A program made the position numbers and the translations under genes. The notes below the pieces were generated by a model. That model was not told where the DNA came from and did no database searches. It saw nothing but the letters and a program-made list of their open reading frames with translations. A stretch of DNA of 64,000 bases from Candidatus Villigracilis affinis (GTDB lineage: Bacteria > Chloroflexota > Anaerolineae > Anaerolineales > Villigracilaceae), in the NCBI GenBank assembly GCA_016718275.1, contig JADKEA010000020.1, forward strand, positions 186,001-250,000, written 5' to 3'. Of the stretch, positions 1 to 9,621 are shown piece after piece (positions within the stretch are counted from its first letter, which is position 1; every line of letters starts with the position of its first letter).

Positions 1-74
1 TGACTTATACTGGATTTACCTTGTCCAATTTGTATTTGTTAAGGCAGGGCGGATCCCATGTGGAAGAGGAAGAA

Positions 75-638
75 ATGAACGGAAAAGATCAAAGCATGAA
101 GCGCACGGTCCTGATCGGGGCTGCTGTCCTTGTGATTGTCGCAGCCGCTTTTGCCTTCAGGAATTTCAGCACCCAGGGAGCCTCTGCGAAAGCACCGATG
201 AGCGCAATCGTCAGTTTAAGCGTTGACAAAGAATCCTTCGATGGCAGCGACGATGTCCTGGTACACGTCACCATCACAAACCCGAATAATTACCCGATCC
301 GCATTCTCAAATGGTTCACGCCCTTGAATGGGATCGAACGCTCGTTGTTCACCGTCACCCGCAACGGCGAATCCGTCCGCTACATTGGCAGGCAGATCAA
401 ACGCGCCGAACCGACCGAAGCCGATTACATCACGCTGGAGGCAGGTGGAAGTGTTACTGCCGATGTCAACCTCTCGGAACATTATGAACTTTCAAGTTCC
501 GATAATTATGAGGTCATGTATGATGTCACCTCGCTTCAACTGTATGTGGAGAAGGAGATCGGAGAATTGAATAACGGTCGTTTGAGCTCAACCCCGATAA
601 AAATGTTTATTACAGGGCGCGAGGCTCCTGCACACTAG
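75..638 (+). CDS. Free M35-type prodomain protein, membrane-anchored
   Basis: This 187-residue protein has a short basic N-terminus and one hydrophobic segment (about residues 11-28), then a single beta-rich domain to the C-terminus. The domain is clearly homologous to the N-terminal domain of the M35 metallopeptidase that follows 42 bp downstream. Shared landmarks are 'RILKW', the 'SLF-VTR' stretch, a 'KRA-PTE-DY' motif and the 'GGSVT-DVNL' motif. There is no catalytic domain and no SLH tail. In-frame codons run back to a TTG at 21, but ATG 75 follows an AGAGGA ribosome site. The same domain in bacterial M35 enzymes acts as an inhibitory propeptide, so an inhibitor, immunity or chaperone role toward the neighbouring protease is inferred. 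It could instead be a truncated paralogue. Confidence 0.8.
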   Translation: MNGKDQSMKRTVLIGAAVLVIVAAAFAFRNFSTQGASAKAPMSAIVSLSVDKESFDGSDDVLVHVTITNPNNYPIRILKWFTPLNGIERSLFTVTRNGESVRYIGRQIKRAEPTEADYITLEAGGSVTADVNLSEHYELSSSDNYEVMYDVTSLQLYVEKEIGELNNGRLSSTPIKMFITGREAPAH

Positions 639-680
639 TGCATGCCAACCGTGCTCTTAAAATTTCAGATCGGAGGAAAC

Positions 681-2333
681 ATGAAGTTAGGAAATCAAGT
701 TGTACGTAAAGCATTTTATGGGGTCATGATATTGCTGATGGTGCTCGCCGCGTTTGGCACATGGGATGTATCAAGCGCTCGCGCACAGGGATCGCTGAAT
801 GGGGCAACTGTCAGCCTGAAAGTTGACAGCGCTTCTTTCGGGACCGGTGACAGGGTCGTTGTTCGAGTGAACATTTCCAACCCGACAAATTCCCAGGTAC
901 GTATTCTCAAATGGCTCACCCCTGCACTGGGCGTTGAAGCTTCCCTGTTCAACGTCACGCGTGATGGAAAAGCGGTTGCCTACCTTGGCAAGCTTGTCAA
1001 ACGTGCCGCTCCTACCGAGTCTGATTACCTCACCATTGCCCCCGGAGGCAGTGTCACAAGTGATGTCAATTTGGCTGATTATTATGACCTTTCCGCTTCT
1101 GGAAATTATTCGGTGAAATACAATGTCGCCTCGGCGAATTTGTATGGAAGCGAGCAGGCTCAAAGCACGGATTCTCTGGCTTCAGAGGCAGTTGATCTGT
1201 TCGTTGAAGGCCGCACGACCCGCGTTCTTCAGGAAGTGATCCCGAACGTTGTGACCGGCACCAATGGATTTTTCGGTTGTTCCGCTTCCCAGCAGACCGA
1301 CCTGATCAATGCCCGCAATGCTGCCAGTACCTACGCGGCTGATGATGTAGCCTACTTTGCCGCGAACAAGCAGGGTGAGCGTTACGTCACCTGGTTTGGC
1401 GTGTACGACTCAGCCAGATACAACCTGGTGAAGACTCACTTCACCAATGTTCAGTATGCTGTGGATACCGCCAACCCAATGACCTTCGACTGTACCTGTA
1501 CAGATCCTGGCGTTTACGCATATGTGTATCCCGATTCTCCCTTCAATATTTATCTGTGCGGAGCATTTTGGAACGCCCCCACAACCGGTACCGACTCAAA
1601 GGCTGGTACTCTTATTCATGAAGTGACCCACTTTACCGTGGTTGGCGGCACCGATGATTATGCTTATGGTCAAACTGCGGCCAAAGCTTTGGCGATCAGC
1701 AACCCCGCCCAGGCGGTCATGAACGCAGACAGTCATGAGTATTTTTCAGAGAATAACCCGCCCTTGGAGGTTTCATCCACAACCTTCACGGATGTACCAG
1801 ATACCTACTGGGCGTATGATTTCATTGAGCGGCTGTACAACGCTGGCATCACCAGCGGATGCAGTACCTCCCCGATGATGTACTGCCCGACCGCTTCCGT
1901 GTCTCGTGCCCAGATGGCGATCTTCATCCTGCGCGGCATGCATGGCAGTGCTTATGTACCTCCAGCTGCTACTGGCACCGTCTTTAGTGATGTTTCCACC
2001 AGTACCTTCGGCGCCGCGTGGATCGAACAATTCGCTGCGGAAGGCATCACCTCAGGCTGCGGCGGCGGCAGATACTGCCCGGATGATCTTGTGACCCGCG
2101 CGCAGATGGCGATCTTCCTGCTGAAGGGTGAACATGGTTCTTCCTATGTTCCGCCTGTTGCAACCGGAATGTTCTCTGATGTCCCCGTCGGTTCCTTCGC
2201 CGCAGACTGGATCGAACAGCTCGCAAACGAAGGCGTCACGAGCGGCTGCGGTGGCGGAAACTACTGCCCGAACTCATACGTGTTGCGCGATCAGATGGCT
2301 GTCTTCCTCGTAAGAGCTTTCAGCCTGCCGTAA
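681..2333 (+). CDS. M35 (deuterolysin/peptidyl-Lys type) metallopeptidase with SLH tail
   Basis: Secreted zinc endopeptidase of 550 residues. A signal peptide ends near an ARA-Q site at residues 33-36. A beta-rich prodomain spans about 40-180 and an M35 catalytic domain about 195-355. The aspzincin signature is complete: HEVTH at 313-317 supplies two zinc-binding histidines and the catalytic glutamate, and GTDDYAYG at 323-330 supplies the aspartate ligand (D326). Three type-A SLH modules with paired cysteines follow from about residue 368 to the end and should hold the enzyme on the cell surface. ATG 681 is preferred over an upstream in-frame ATG at 642 because GGAGG lies 5-9 bases before it. 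The gene probably forms a bicistron with the free prodomain gene upstream. Confidence 0.92.
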   Translation: MKLGNQVVRKAFYGVMILLMVLAAFGTWDVSSARAQGSLNGATVSLKVDSASFGTGDRVVVRVNISNPTNSQVRILKWLTPALGVEASLFNVTRDGKAVAYLGKLVKRAAPTESDYLTIAPGGSVTSDVNLADYYDLSASGNYSVKYNVASANLYGSEQAQSTDSLASEAVDLFVEGRTTRVLQEVIPNVVTGTNGFFGCSASQQTDLINARNAASTYAADDVAYFAANKQGERYVTWFGVYDSARYNLVKTHFTNVQYAVDTANPMTFDCTCTDPGVYAYVYPDSPFNIYLCGAFWNAPTTGTDSKAGTLIHEVTHFTVVGGTDDYAYGQTAAKALAISNPAQAVMNADSHEYFSENNPPLEVSSTTFTDVPDTYWAYDFIERLYNAGITSGCSTSPMMYCPTASVSRAQMAIFILRGMHGSAYVPPAATGTVFSDVSTSTFGAAWIEQFAAEGITSGCGGGRYCPDDLVTRAQMAIFLLKGEHGSSYVPPVATGMFSDVPVGSFAADWIEQLANEGVTSGCGGGNYCPNSYVLRDQMAVFLVRAFSLP

Positions 2334-2352
2334 TATAGTAGAAATGTCTTAT

Positions 2353-2385
2353 AAAGGTGCTTCTGATATTATCAGAAGCACCTTT
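2353..2385 (+). terminator. Intrinsic terminator after the M35 gene
   Basis: A perfect 15-bp inverted repeat (2353-2367 with 2371-2385) with a 3-base loop lies 20 bp after the M35 stop codon. The rest of 2334-2585 holds only a weak small ORF and the leader of the next gene. Confidence 0.85.
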
Positions 2386-2585
2386 ATTACTTAATGATGG
2401 GCCGTTGTTTATACCCATGCGTACCTTGCAAGTCTCTGACCCAAATGGGGGAGTGATGCATGCCATTGACCTATTTATTTTTGTGCTTATTGGGTTTATA
2501 CTAGGAAAAGAAATGAATATTTTTCGTTCAAAATTGTGGGAAATATATTATCAAGAGAACTAGAGAGCTTAAAGGATATAAAGCC

Positions 2586-3254
2586 ATGACTTGGACATCT
2601 TTTTCAGGAATACTTAGAACAACAGCGATATTTGTTGTTTTGTCTTCTGTTTTTTTGATGGGATGTTCTGGAAATGCAGATTCACCTGTCAATAAAGCGG
2701 AGTTCCAGCCGTTGTCTTCGGATAGCAGTTCTTTCTATTATTACGTCAGCGAGAATCGTGTCCCGCTGACGTTGTCTTTGAAATGGATCGCGGTGAAATT
2801 TGCGAGCGGGGACCCGTCGCAACAATCTGCCGCTTTGAAGGGATCCATTGCCGATTCTTTGGAGCAGGCTGAACAATTTTCCCGCTATGGGGTGACGCTG
2901 CTGCCGGTAAAGGAGGGCATTACTTTCGAAGCGCTTGTAGAAGGGATCAATTTACTTCGCGCCAATACCGCGGACTTTCTTCAGGTGAATCCGGTCTTCC
3001 AAGCGGGTGATACGGGAATGATCGTGACGGATGAGTTCATTGTTACATTTCCTCCGGAGATGAGCATGGAGGAGATCAACGCCGTCAACGCATCTTATGG
3101 CGTGGAGTTGGGCGATCCCATTTTAGGGCAGGAAAATACATTCGTTTTAAAGGCAACAACAGCGACAAAGATGGACACTTTATCGCTGGCAAACCTGTAT
3201 CAGGAAAGCGGTGTGGCGGTTTATGCCGCTCCTAATTTTGTGCGTGTCAAGTAA
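2586..3254 (+). CDS. Lipoprotein made of a free S8-protease prodomain
   Basis: This 222-residue protein has a lipoprotein signal (FLMGC, lipid cysteine at residue 27). The rest is one domain homologous to the roughly 190-residue prodomain of the S8 proteases at 3322, 12265 and 15512. Shared landmarks are 'FYYY', 'W-AVKFAS-DP', 'NPVFQ', 'DEF-VTFP', 'ILGQENTFVL' and 'APNFVR'. The protein stops exactly where the prodomain would end and the catalytic domain begin. It lies 67 bp upstream of the S8 gene. It has no SLH tail and no catalytic residues. An inhibitor, immunity or folding-helper role for the neighbouring subtilase is inferred. A decayed protease is less likely because the ORF is intact, has a clean lipobox and has its own ribosome site (AAAGGA). 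Confidence 0.85.
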   Translation: MTWTSFSGILRTTAIFVVLSSVFLMGCSGNADSPVNKAEFQPLSSDSSSFYYYVSENRVPLTLSLKWIAVKFASGDPSQQSAALKGSIADSLEQAEQFSRYGVTLLPVKEGITFEALVEGINLLRANTADFLQVNPVFQAGDTGMIVTDEFIVTFPPEMSMEEINAVNASYGVELGDPILGQENTFVLKATTATKMDTLSLANLYQESGVAVYAAPNFVRVK

Positions 3255-3321
3255 ACCCATATTTTGTGAATTAACCAGAAGTTTTGGTTAAAAATTAGTT
3301 GATATAAAAAGGAGAATACAC

Positions 3322-5601
3322 ATGAGTAATACTCGATCGGTTCGTTTATTTTCAAAGCTGTTAACTATAATTGCGCTGACAGCCATGGTATTTTCGACCT
3401 TTGTGTCGGGGAATATTGGCTCGGCTCAAGCATTAGGGTCGGAGACCTCGATTTCGAGTCAAGCAGCTGATGCAAGTTCCTTTTATTACTACTCTGAGGG
3501 GAAACGGATTCAGTTGACACCGTCTCTCAGCTGGGTCGCTGTGAAATTTGCCAGTGATGACCCGGGCGCTCAATCTGCTGCCGTAGGGAATTCCAGTGTG
3601 TTGCTTGGTTCCATTGAACAGGAGCGCAAGATCACACCATCCAGTTTGTCCTTGCTGCCGCTAAGGGCGGGCGTAACAGAAAAGACACTCCGTGATGGCA
3701 TCCATGCATTGCGCGCGGATGCAGCTTTCACGCTTGTGAACCCGGTCTTCCAGACCTCCGATGCCGAGATGGCTATTTCAGATGAGTTCGTCGTTACCTT
3801 CCCTGCTGGGATGGGAATGGATGAAATCAATGCTGTAAATGCATCCAATGGCGTTGAGATGGTTGATGCCATTTTGGGACAGGAAAACACTTTTGTGTTG
3901 AGAGTCACTGGCGGGGCCGACATGCTTGAGATGGCGAACAAGTATCAGGAAAGTGGAATCGCGATCCATTCCGCTCCGAACTTTATCCGCATTGTTTTCA
4001 AGCGTCCGGCCGAAGCGAAGGTCCAGCAGGATGTTGTTGGGCCGATGGCGGGAACGAATGACACCTATTACCCCTACCAGTGGCATTTGAATAATATCCA
4101 GCAGTATGGAGCTGGGACGACTTTGGATGCGGATATTGACGCCCCTGAAGCATGGGACTACACCACAGGCAGTTCCACCATCATCATTGCAGTGCTCGAT
4201 GAAGGCGTGGATCTGTTCCACGAAGATTACAGCTCCAAACTTGTCCCCGGTTATGATGCTACCGGCGGTGGAAGCTCCGGCGGACCTTGGGGCGATGATG
4301 CCCACGGTACAAATGTTGCTGGTTTGGCTGCCTCTGGCAGTAACAACAGCCTCGGTGTGGCCGGGGTTTGCCAGGCTTGTAAGATCATGCCGGTTCGTAT
4401 TGCATATAGCGATTCCAATGGCTATTGGGTAACCAGCGATGCCACGATCGCCAACGCCATTGCATGGGCATACCAGAATGGCGCTGATATTTTGAACAAC
4501 AGCTGGGGCGGTGGATCGGAATCCACTGTGATCAACACCGCTTTCGCCAATGCCAAGACCCTGGGACGCGGCGGAAAAGGTGCTGTCATTGTGATCTCTG
4601 CAGGCAATGATGACTCTCCTGTAGTGAGCTATCCTGCATATCTCAGCACGGCCATTGCGGTCGCTGCTTCGAATATGTGTGATCAGCGCAAGATGCCCAC
4701 CAACAATCTGTGCAACGGATATGAATACTGGTGGGGTAGCAATTACGGCAGCGACCTGGATATTTCTGCTCCGGGCGTCTGGTTGTATTCAACAGATATT
4801 TCGGGTGCCGCTGGCTATTCTTCCGGCAACTACTTTGACCAAATGAACGGCACGTCAGGTGCTGCTCCCATCGTTTCCGGTGTGGCTGGATTGGTGCTGT
4901 CTGTCAACCCCAACCTGACTTCTGATGAAGTACAGTCACTCCTGCAAAGCACTGCCGATGATGTCAATGGCGGCGGCTGGGATTCTCAGATGGGCTATGG
5001 CCGTGTCAATGCCAATAACGCTGTTCAGGCTGCGGCAGGCGGTTCCACCACATTCACGGATGTTCCGAGCACTTACTGGGCGTATGATTTCATTGAGCGC
5101 CTGTACAACGCTGGCATCACCAGCGGATGCAGCACCTCCCCGATGATGTACTGCCCGACCGCTTCCGTGACCCGCGCGCAGATGGCGATCTTCATCCTGC
5201 GTGGTATTCACGGCAGCGCCTACGTACCTCCAGCTGCTACAGGTACCATCTTCAGTGACGTTTCCACAAGCACCTTCGGCGCCGCGTGGATCGAACAGTT
5301 CGCTGCGGAAGGTATCACCTCAGGCTGCGGTGGCGGCAGGTTCTGTCCGGATGATCTTGTGACCCGCGCGCAGATGGCGATCTTCCTTCTGAAGGGCGAG
5401 CATGGTTCATCTTTTGTTCCGCCCGTTGCGGTCGGCATCTTCCCGGATGTTCCCGTTGGCTCCTTCGCTGCGGATTGGATCGAACAGCTCTACAATGAAG
5501 GAATTACGAGCGGCTGCGGTGGTGGAAACTACTGCCCGAACTCATTCGTGCTACGCGATCAGATGGCGGTGTTCCTTGTAAGGGCCTTCAACCTTCCGTA
5601 A
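3322..5601 (+). CDS. S8 subtilisin-like protease with SLH tail
   Basis: Secreted serine protease of 759 residues. It has a signal peptide (about 1-38), a prodomain (about 50-232), an S8 catalytic domain (about 250-565) and three type-A SLH modules (about 576-759). The triad is readable: D293 in AVLDEGVD, H328 in DDAHGTN and S512 in NGTSGAAP, with N429 in SAGND as the oxyanion-hole asparagine. ATG 3322 follows AAGGAG. The prodomain matches the free lipoprotein encoded just upstream, and the two genes are 67 bp apart without a terminator, so co-transcription is likely. The SLH tail is very close to that of the M35 protease at both protein and DNA level. Confidence 0.93.
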   Translation: MSNTRSVRLFSKLLTIIALTAMVFSTFVSGNIGSAQALGSETSISSQAADASSFYYYSEGKRIQLTPSLSWVAVKFASDDPGAQSAAVGNSSVLLGSIEQERKITPSSLSLLPLRAGVTEKTLRDGIHALRADAAFTLVNPVFQTSDAEMAISDEFVVTFPAGMGMDEINAVNASNGVEMVDAILGQENTFVLRVTGGADMLEMANKYQESGIAIHSAPNFIRIVFKRPAEAKVQQDVVGPMAGTNDTYYPYQWHLNNIQQYGAGTTLDADIDAPEAWDYTTGSSTIIIAVLDEGVDLFHEDYSSKLVPGYDATGGGSSGGPWGDDAHGTNVAGLAASGSNNSLGVAGVCQACKIMPVRIAYSDSNGYWVTSDATIANAIAWAYQNGADILNNSWGGGSESTVINTAFANAKTLGRGGKGAVIVISAGNDDSPVVSYPAYLSTAIAVAASNMCDQRKMPTNNLCNGYEYWWGSNYGSDLDISAPGVWLYSTDISGAAGYSSGNYFDQMNGTSGAAPIVSGVAGLVLSVNPNLTSDEVQSLLQSTADDVNGGGWDSQMGYGRVNANNAVQAAAGGSTTFTDVPSTYWAYDFIERLYNAGITSGCSTSPMMYCPTASVTRAQMAIFILRGIHGSAYVPPAATGTIFSDVSTSTFGAAWIEQFAAEGITSGCGGGRFCPDDLVTRAQMAIFLLKGEHGSSFVPPVAVGIFPDVPVGSFAADWIEQLYNEGITSGCGGGNYCPNSFVLRDQMAVFLVRAFNLP

Positions 5602-5617
5602 GCTCGACTTGTATTAG

Positions 5618-5655
5618 TAAAAAAGCGTCCCTGAACTTTTCAGGGACGCTTTTTT
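5618..5655 (+). terminator. Intrinsic terminator after the first S8 gene
   Basis: A strong stem (AAGCGTCCCTGA paired with TCAGGGACGCTT) with a short loop is followed by a T run, 17 bp after the stop codon. Confidence 0.92.
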
Positions 5656-5729
5656 GTTGGCTACCTTGAAAATCTTCCCCTTTGTTATATACTGGAAATT
5701 GAAATATAAACTCATGATAGGAGGAATAA

Positions 5730-7685
5730 ATGTTTGGAAAGACCCTGATTATGTCCGCACGAAAAACCCTGTATATGCTCATGATACTGGGCGTTATCTT
5801 TTCAACCTTTGGCACGGCTCAAGCTCGGGAGATCAATGCGAGTATATTGCCCGGTGGAACGGCTCAGGTACAGATAGATAATGAAGTGTTTGCGAGCCTG
5901 GAGCAGAAAGGGGAGGCACGTGTCATCATCAATTTACGCGACCCGGTTTCAATTGCCGCTCCCTCCAGTGAACGTGAATCCGCAGTTGCCCGTATCCAAG
6001 GGAGCGTATTGAGCAGGCTGACTCCTCAAGATTTCAGGGTGATTCGTCAATATGTGAACGTTCCGGCGTTGGCGGGTCATTTGACCTCCAGCGGGTTGAA
6101 TGTGTTGATGTCTGATCCGAATGTCGCTTCCATTGATATTGACCAAATGGGCGCAGGGCATCTCTCCGAAAGTGTGACCGCGCTTGGCGCCGATGTTGTC
6201 CATTCGAATGGATACACGGGACAGGGCGTGACCGTCGCTGTGTTGGATACCGGCATTGACACGGATCATCTTGATTTGAGCGATGATCTCGTGGCCCAGC
6301 ACTGCTTTACAGATTCCCAATGCAAACCTGGATCCACCGCTGAAGGCACAAGCGCGGAAGATGAAAATGGACACGGCACCAATGTCTCTGGCATCATCTC
6401 TTCCGGTGGTGTAGTCAGTTCCGTTGGTTTTGCTCCAGATGCGAGTATTGTCGCAGTGCGTGTGCTTGATGCAAACAGCAGCGGCTGGGTTTCTGATTGG
6501 CTGGCCGGGCTGGATTGGATTCGCACAAACCAAGGCACCCTCGGCGTTGATGTCATCAACATGAGCCTCGGAACCTTTGCTCTTTATAGCGGCCATTGCG
6601 ATGCGGATAATTCGTCGGTGGCGAATGTAGTTGCACAATTGAATTCACTGGGGATCGTCATTTTCGCTTCCACAGGGAATCAAGGCTCTGCTACGCAAAT
6701 GGCCATGCCCGCCTGTCTCTCGGGAGTCGTTGCCGTGGGCGCGACCTTTGATAGTGACCTGGGCAGGGAACCAGACTCAGGCACGTATCAGGACGTCTTT
6801 GGCGGAAGCTGGCCTGCTTGTGCCAATGACACCACAAACCTGCAAACCATCACCTGCTTCACCAACAGCAATTCAGTGATGGACATCGTTGCCCCCGGTG
6901 CAAGGATCACCGCATCTGGCATGGGCGGCGGCACATCTACTTACATGGGGACGTCACAAGCCTCGCCGACCGCGGCGGGCATTGCGGCGTTGATGCTTCA
7001 GGCCAGCCCGGGCTTATCTCCCGCGACCATTGAAGCGACCTTGAAAAGCACAGGTACTTCCGTTACGGATGCTAAAAATGGATTGAGCTTCCCGCTTATC
7101 AATGCTTTGGCGGCTGTCAATGCGGTCAACACCACCTTTACAGATGTGCCATCCAGCTACTGGGCGTATGATTATATTGAGCGTTTGTATGCCGCAGGAA
7201 TCACCAGCGGATGCAGTGCTTCGCCGATGATGTATTGTCCGCTTGCGCCGGTGACCCGCGCTCAAATGGCCATCTTCATTTTGCGTGGAGAGCATGGCAG
7301 TGCCTATACTCCCCCGGCGGCCACCGGCACAGTCTTTAGTGACGTCACCACCAGCACATTTGGCGCGGCATGGATCGAGCAATTTGCATCAGAAGGCATC
7401 ACCTCAGGATGCGGCAATGGCATGTACTGTCCGGATGCCAACGTGACCCGCGCCCAGATGGCGATCTTCCTGTTGAGAGGCAAGTATGGCTCGGCTTACG
7501 TTCCGCCTGTAGCGACAGGTGTTTTCACCGATGTCCCCGTTGGGTCGTTTGCCGCGGATTGGATCGAACAGCTTGCATCGGAGGGAATTACGAGCGGATG
7601 CGGTGGCGGCAACTATTGCCCGAATGCAGAAGTCACCCGTGATCAAATGGCGGTGTTCTTGGTCCGCACTTTCAACCTGCCTTAG
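5730..7685 (+). CDS. S8 subtilase with I9-type propeptide and SLH tail
   Basis: Secreted serine protease of 651 residues, distinct from the other three subtilases here. After the signal peptide, residues of about 55-140 resemble an inhibitor-I9 propeptide rather than the long prodomain of its neighbours. The catalytic domain (about 150-460) has D173 in AVLDTGID, H215 in ENGHGTN and S409 in MGTSQASP. Three type-A SLH modules run from about 468 to the end. ATG 5730 sits behind a consensus AGGAGG. It is flanked by terminators on both sides, so it is probably transcribed alone. Confidence 0.92.
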   Translation: MFGKTLIMSARKTLYMLMILGVIFSTFGTAQAREINASILPGGTAQVQIDNEVFASLEQKGEARVIINLRDPVSIAAPSSERESAVARIQGSVLSRLTPQDFRVIRQYVNVPALAGHLTSSGLNVLMSDPNVASIDIDQMGAGHLSESVTALGADVVHSNGYTGQGVTVAVLDTGIDTDHLDLSDDLVAQHCFTDSQCKPGSTAEGTSAEDENGHGTNVSGIISSGGVVSSVGFAPDASIVAVRVLDANSSGWVSDWLAGLDWIRTNQGTLGVDVINMSLGTFALYSGHCDADNSSVANVVAQLNSLGIVIFASTGNQGSATQMAMPACLSGVVAVGATFDSDLGREPDSGTYQDVFGGSWPACANDTTNLQTITCFTNSNSVMDIVAPGARITASGMGGGTSTYMGTSQASPTAAGIAALMLQASPGLSPATIEATLKSTGTSVTDAKNGLSFPLINALAAVNAVNTTFTDVPSSYWAYDYIERLYAAGITSGCSASPMMYCPLAPVTRAQMAIFILRGEHGSAYTPPAATGTVFSDVTTSTFGAAWIEQFASEGITSGCGNGMYCPDANVTRAQMAIFLLRGKYGSAYVPPVATGVFTDVPVGSFAADWIEQLASEGITSGCGGGNYCPNAEVTRDQMAVFLVRTFNLP

Positions 7686-7705
7686 AATCTAAAGTCAAAT
7701 CATTG

Positions 7706-7739
7706 GAGCCGCGAGACCATGGTCTCGCGGCTCTTTTTC
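7706..7739 (+). terminator. Intrinsic terminator after the I9-type subtilase
   Basis: GAGCCGCGAGACC (7706-7718) pairs perfectly with 7721-7733 and is followed by a T run. Confidence 0.93.
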
Positions 7740-7842
7740 TTACAAAACAAATTTGCAAGCAAATGGTTTTTGGGTAGGGTCAATGGGGGATTTGTTTTGA
7801 GATGGGGTGTGTCATAATTTTTCAAAAATTCTGGAGGTGTTT

Positions 7843-9603
7843 ATGAATCAAAAAATACTGTTTGTTTTGATCGTTCTGTTTTCTTTCGGGGCGGCACATG
7901 TCGTTTCCGCCCGGCCAGCTTCGGCGTTGAGTGATGCGCCGCCGTCGCTTGGATTCTCTGAGATCGCCAGCGGATTGTCATCGCCGGTCTCCATCACGAA
8001 CGCAGGCGATGCCTCCGGGCGGTTGTTCATCACCCTGCAAGGCGGGCAGATCGTCATCTATGATGGCTCGCAGGTTTCTCCCACACCGTTTTTGGATATT
8101 TCCTCGCTCATTCGAAACGGCAGCGAGCAGGGACTCCTGAGCGTGGCTTTTCACCCCAACTATGAAAGCAATGGGTATTTTTACGTTTACTACACACGCG
8201 TATCAGATGCGGCGCTGGTCATCGCACGTTACCAAGTTTCAGCGGATCCAAACCTAGCCGATGCAGGGTCTGCCTCGATCTTGTTGACCATCCCCCATGC
8301 AGAAGCCTCGAACCACAACGGCGGACAGTTGCAATTTGGCCCCGATGGATATTTGTACATTGGCACTGGTGATGGCGGCACGGGCGGCGCGTATTCGCAA
8401 GATGGCTCGTCGCTGCTCGGCAAGATGCTGCGGATCAACGTCAATGGAGCTGCACCATATACAATTCCCGCCGATAATCCCTTTGTGTCCGATCCCGCCG
8501 TCGCCGATGAGATTTGGGCGTTGGGTTTGCGCAATCCTTGGCGATTTTCGTTTGATTCTTTGACGGGTGATTTGATCATCGCCGATGTGGGCCAGAACGC
8601 GTGGGAGGAAGTGAACGTTCAGTCCGCTTCCAGCACAGGCGGACAAAATTACGGCTGGCCCTGTTACGAAGGGATGCATAGCAGCGGTGACACTTCTACC
8701 TGTACGATTGGAACGATCACCAGCCCCGTAGTTGAATATGAGCATGGCGCATCCGATGCCAACGGTTGTTCCATCAGTGGCGGCTATCGTTACCGTGGAA
8801 GTGAATTTCAAAGCCTGCAAGGTGTTTACCTGTACGGCGATTTTTGCACAGGCCGCATTTGGGGCGCGGAGCCGAGCAACGGTTCATGGGTTGCCGTGGA
8901 ATTGGCCGATACTGATTATGGCGTCACTACTTTTGGTGAAGATGAAAATGGCGAACTGTACGTTGCGGATTTCTTCGGTGGCGTGATCTACAAAGTTCAA
9001 GCCACCACCTTCACCGACGTGCCGCTCGATCATCCCCTGTATGCATACATCGAAGCTTTATATGATGCGGGCTACACCGCAGGATGCAGTTCCAGCCCAT
9101 TGATGTACTGCCCCGATACGATCCTTGACCGTGCCCAATCTGCCGTGTTCATGCTGCGCGGACAAATGGGCACTGGGTACACTCCGCCGCCTGCACCGTG
9201 GGATACTTTCACCGACGACTGGACTGGCTTCGAATGGGCCCAACCCTGGGCCGAAGGCATGTATCAGGAAGGCTTAACGGGCGGCTGTCAGACCAGCCCA
9301 TTGATGTACTGCCCTGCCACCCAGCTTCCGCGTGTGGAGGCAAGCGTTTTTGGCCTGCGGATGAAATACGGCGTGAATTACACCCCGCCCGCTGCAATGG
9401 GGACTCTGTTTGCCGATTTCCCCTCCACCGACCCAAGCTACTGGGCGATCGATTGGGCCGAACAGGCGTATTTGGATGGGTTGCTTCCTGCCTGCGGTAC
9501 CGACACGGTCAGCGGCAAGCCAATGTTCTGTCCAAACGAATTGGTGGATCGAGGTTGGGGTGCATTCTTGATCGTCAACGCCAAGAATCTTCCATTGCCA
9601 TAG
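7843..9603 (+). CDS. PQQ-type sugar dehydrogenase (GSDH family) with SLH tail
   Basis: Secreted protein of 586 residues. After the signal peptide, residues of about 40-385 form a glucose/sorbosone dehydrogenase six-bladed propeller. It carries the family motif NHNGGQL, with the likely catalytic-base histidine at 158, followed by FGPDGYLYIGTGDGG and LRNPWRFSFD. Members of this family oxidise aldose sugars using PQQ, or are non-catalytic homologues. The tail from about 388 is a type-B SLH triplet (HPLYAYIEALYDAGYTAGC start, KNLPLP end). ATG 7843 is chosen because GGAGGT precedes it, and an in-frame ATG at 7807 has no such site. The electron acceptor is unknown. Confidence 0.88.
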   Translation: MNQKILFVLIVLFSFGAAHVVSARPASALSDAPPSLGFSEIASGLSSPVSITNAGDASGRLFITLQGGQIVIYDGSQVSPTPFLDISSLIRNGSEQGLLSVAFHPNYESNGYFYVYYTRVSDAALVIARYQVSADPNLADAGSASILLTIPHAEASNHNGGQLQFGPDGYLYIGTGDGGTGGAYSQDGSSLLGKMLRINVNGAAPYTIPADNPFVSDPAVADEIWALGLRNPWRFSFDSLTGDLIIADVGQNAWEEVNVQSASSTGGQNYGWPCYEGMHSSGDTSTCTIGTITSPVVEYEHGASDANGCSISGGYRYRGSEFQSLQGVYLYGDFCTGRIWGAEPSNGSWVAVELADTDYGVTTFGEDENGELYVADFFGGVIYKVQATTFTDVPLDHPLYAYIEALYDAGYTAGCSSSPLMYCPDTILDRAQSAVFMLRGQMGTGYTPPPAPWDTFTDDWTGFEWAQPWAEGMYQEGLTGGCQTSPLMYCPATQLPRVEASVFGLRMKYGVNYTPPAAMGTLFADFPSTDPSYWAIDWAEQAYLDGLLPACGTDTVSGKPMFCPNELVDRGWGAFLIVNAKNLPLP

Positions 9604-9621
9604 AGTCCAACAGAAGACCAA

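Noticed and set aside
2357..2563. 68-codon ORF between the M35 gene and the prodomain lipoprotein
   Set aside because: It begins inside the M35 terminator, and its internal ATGs have no properly spaced ribosome site. A short hydrophobic stretch is the only hint of coding.
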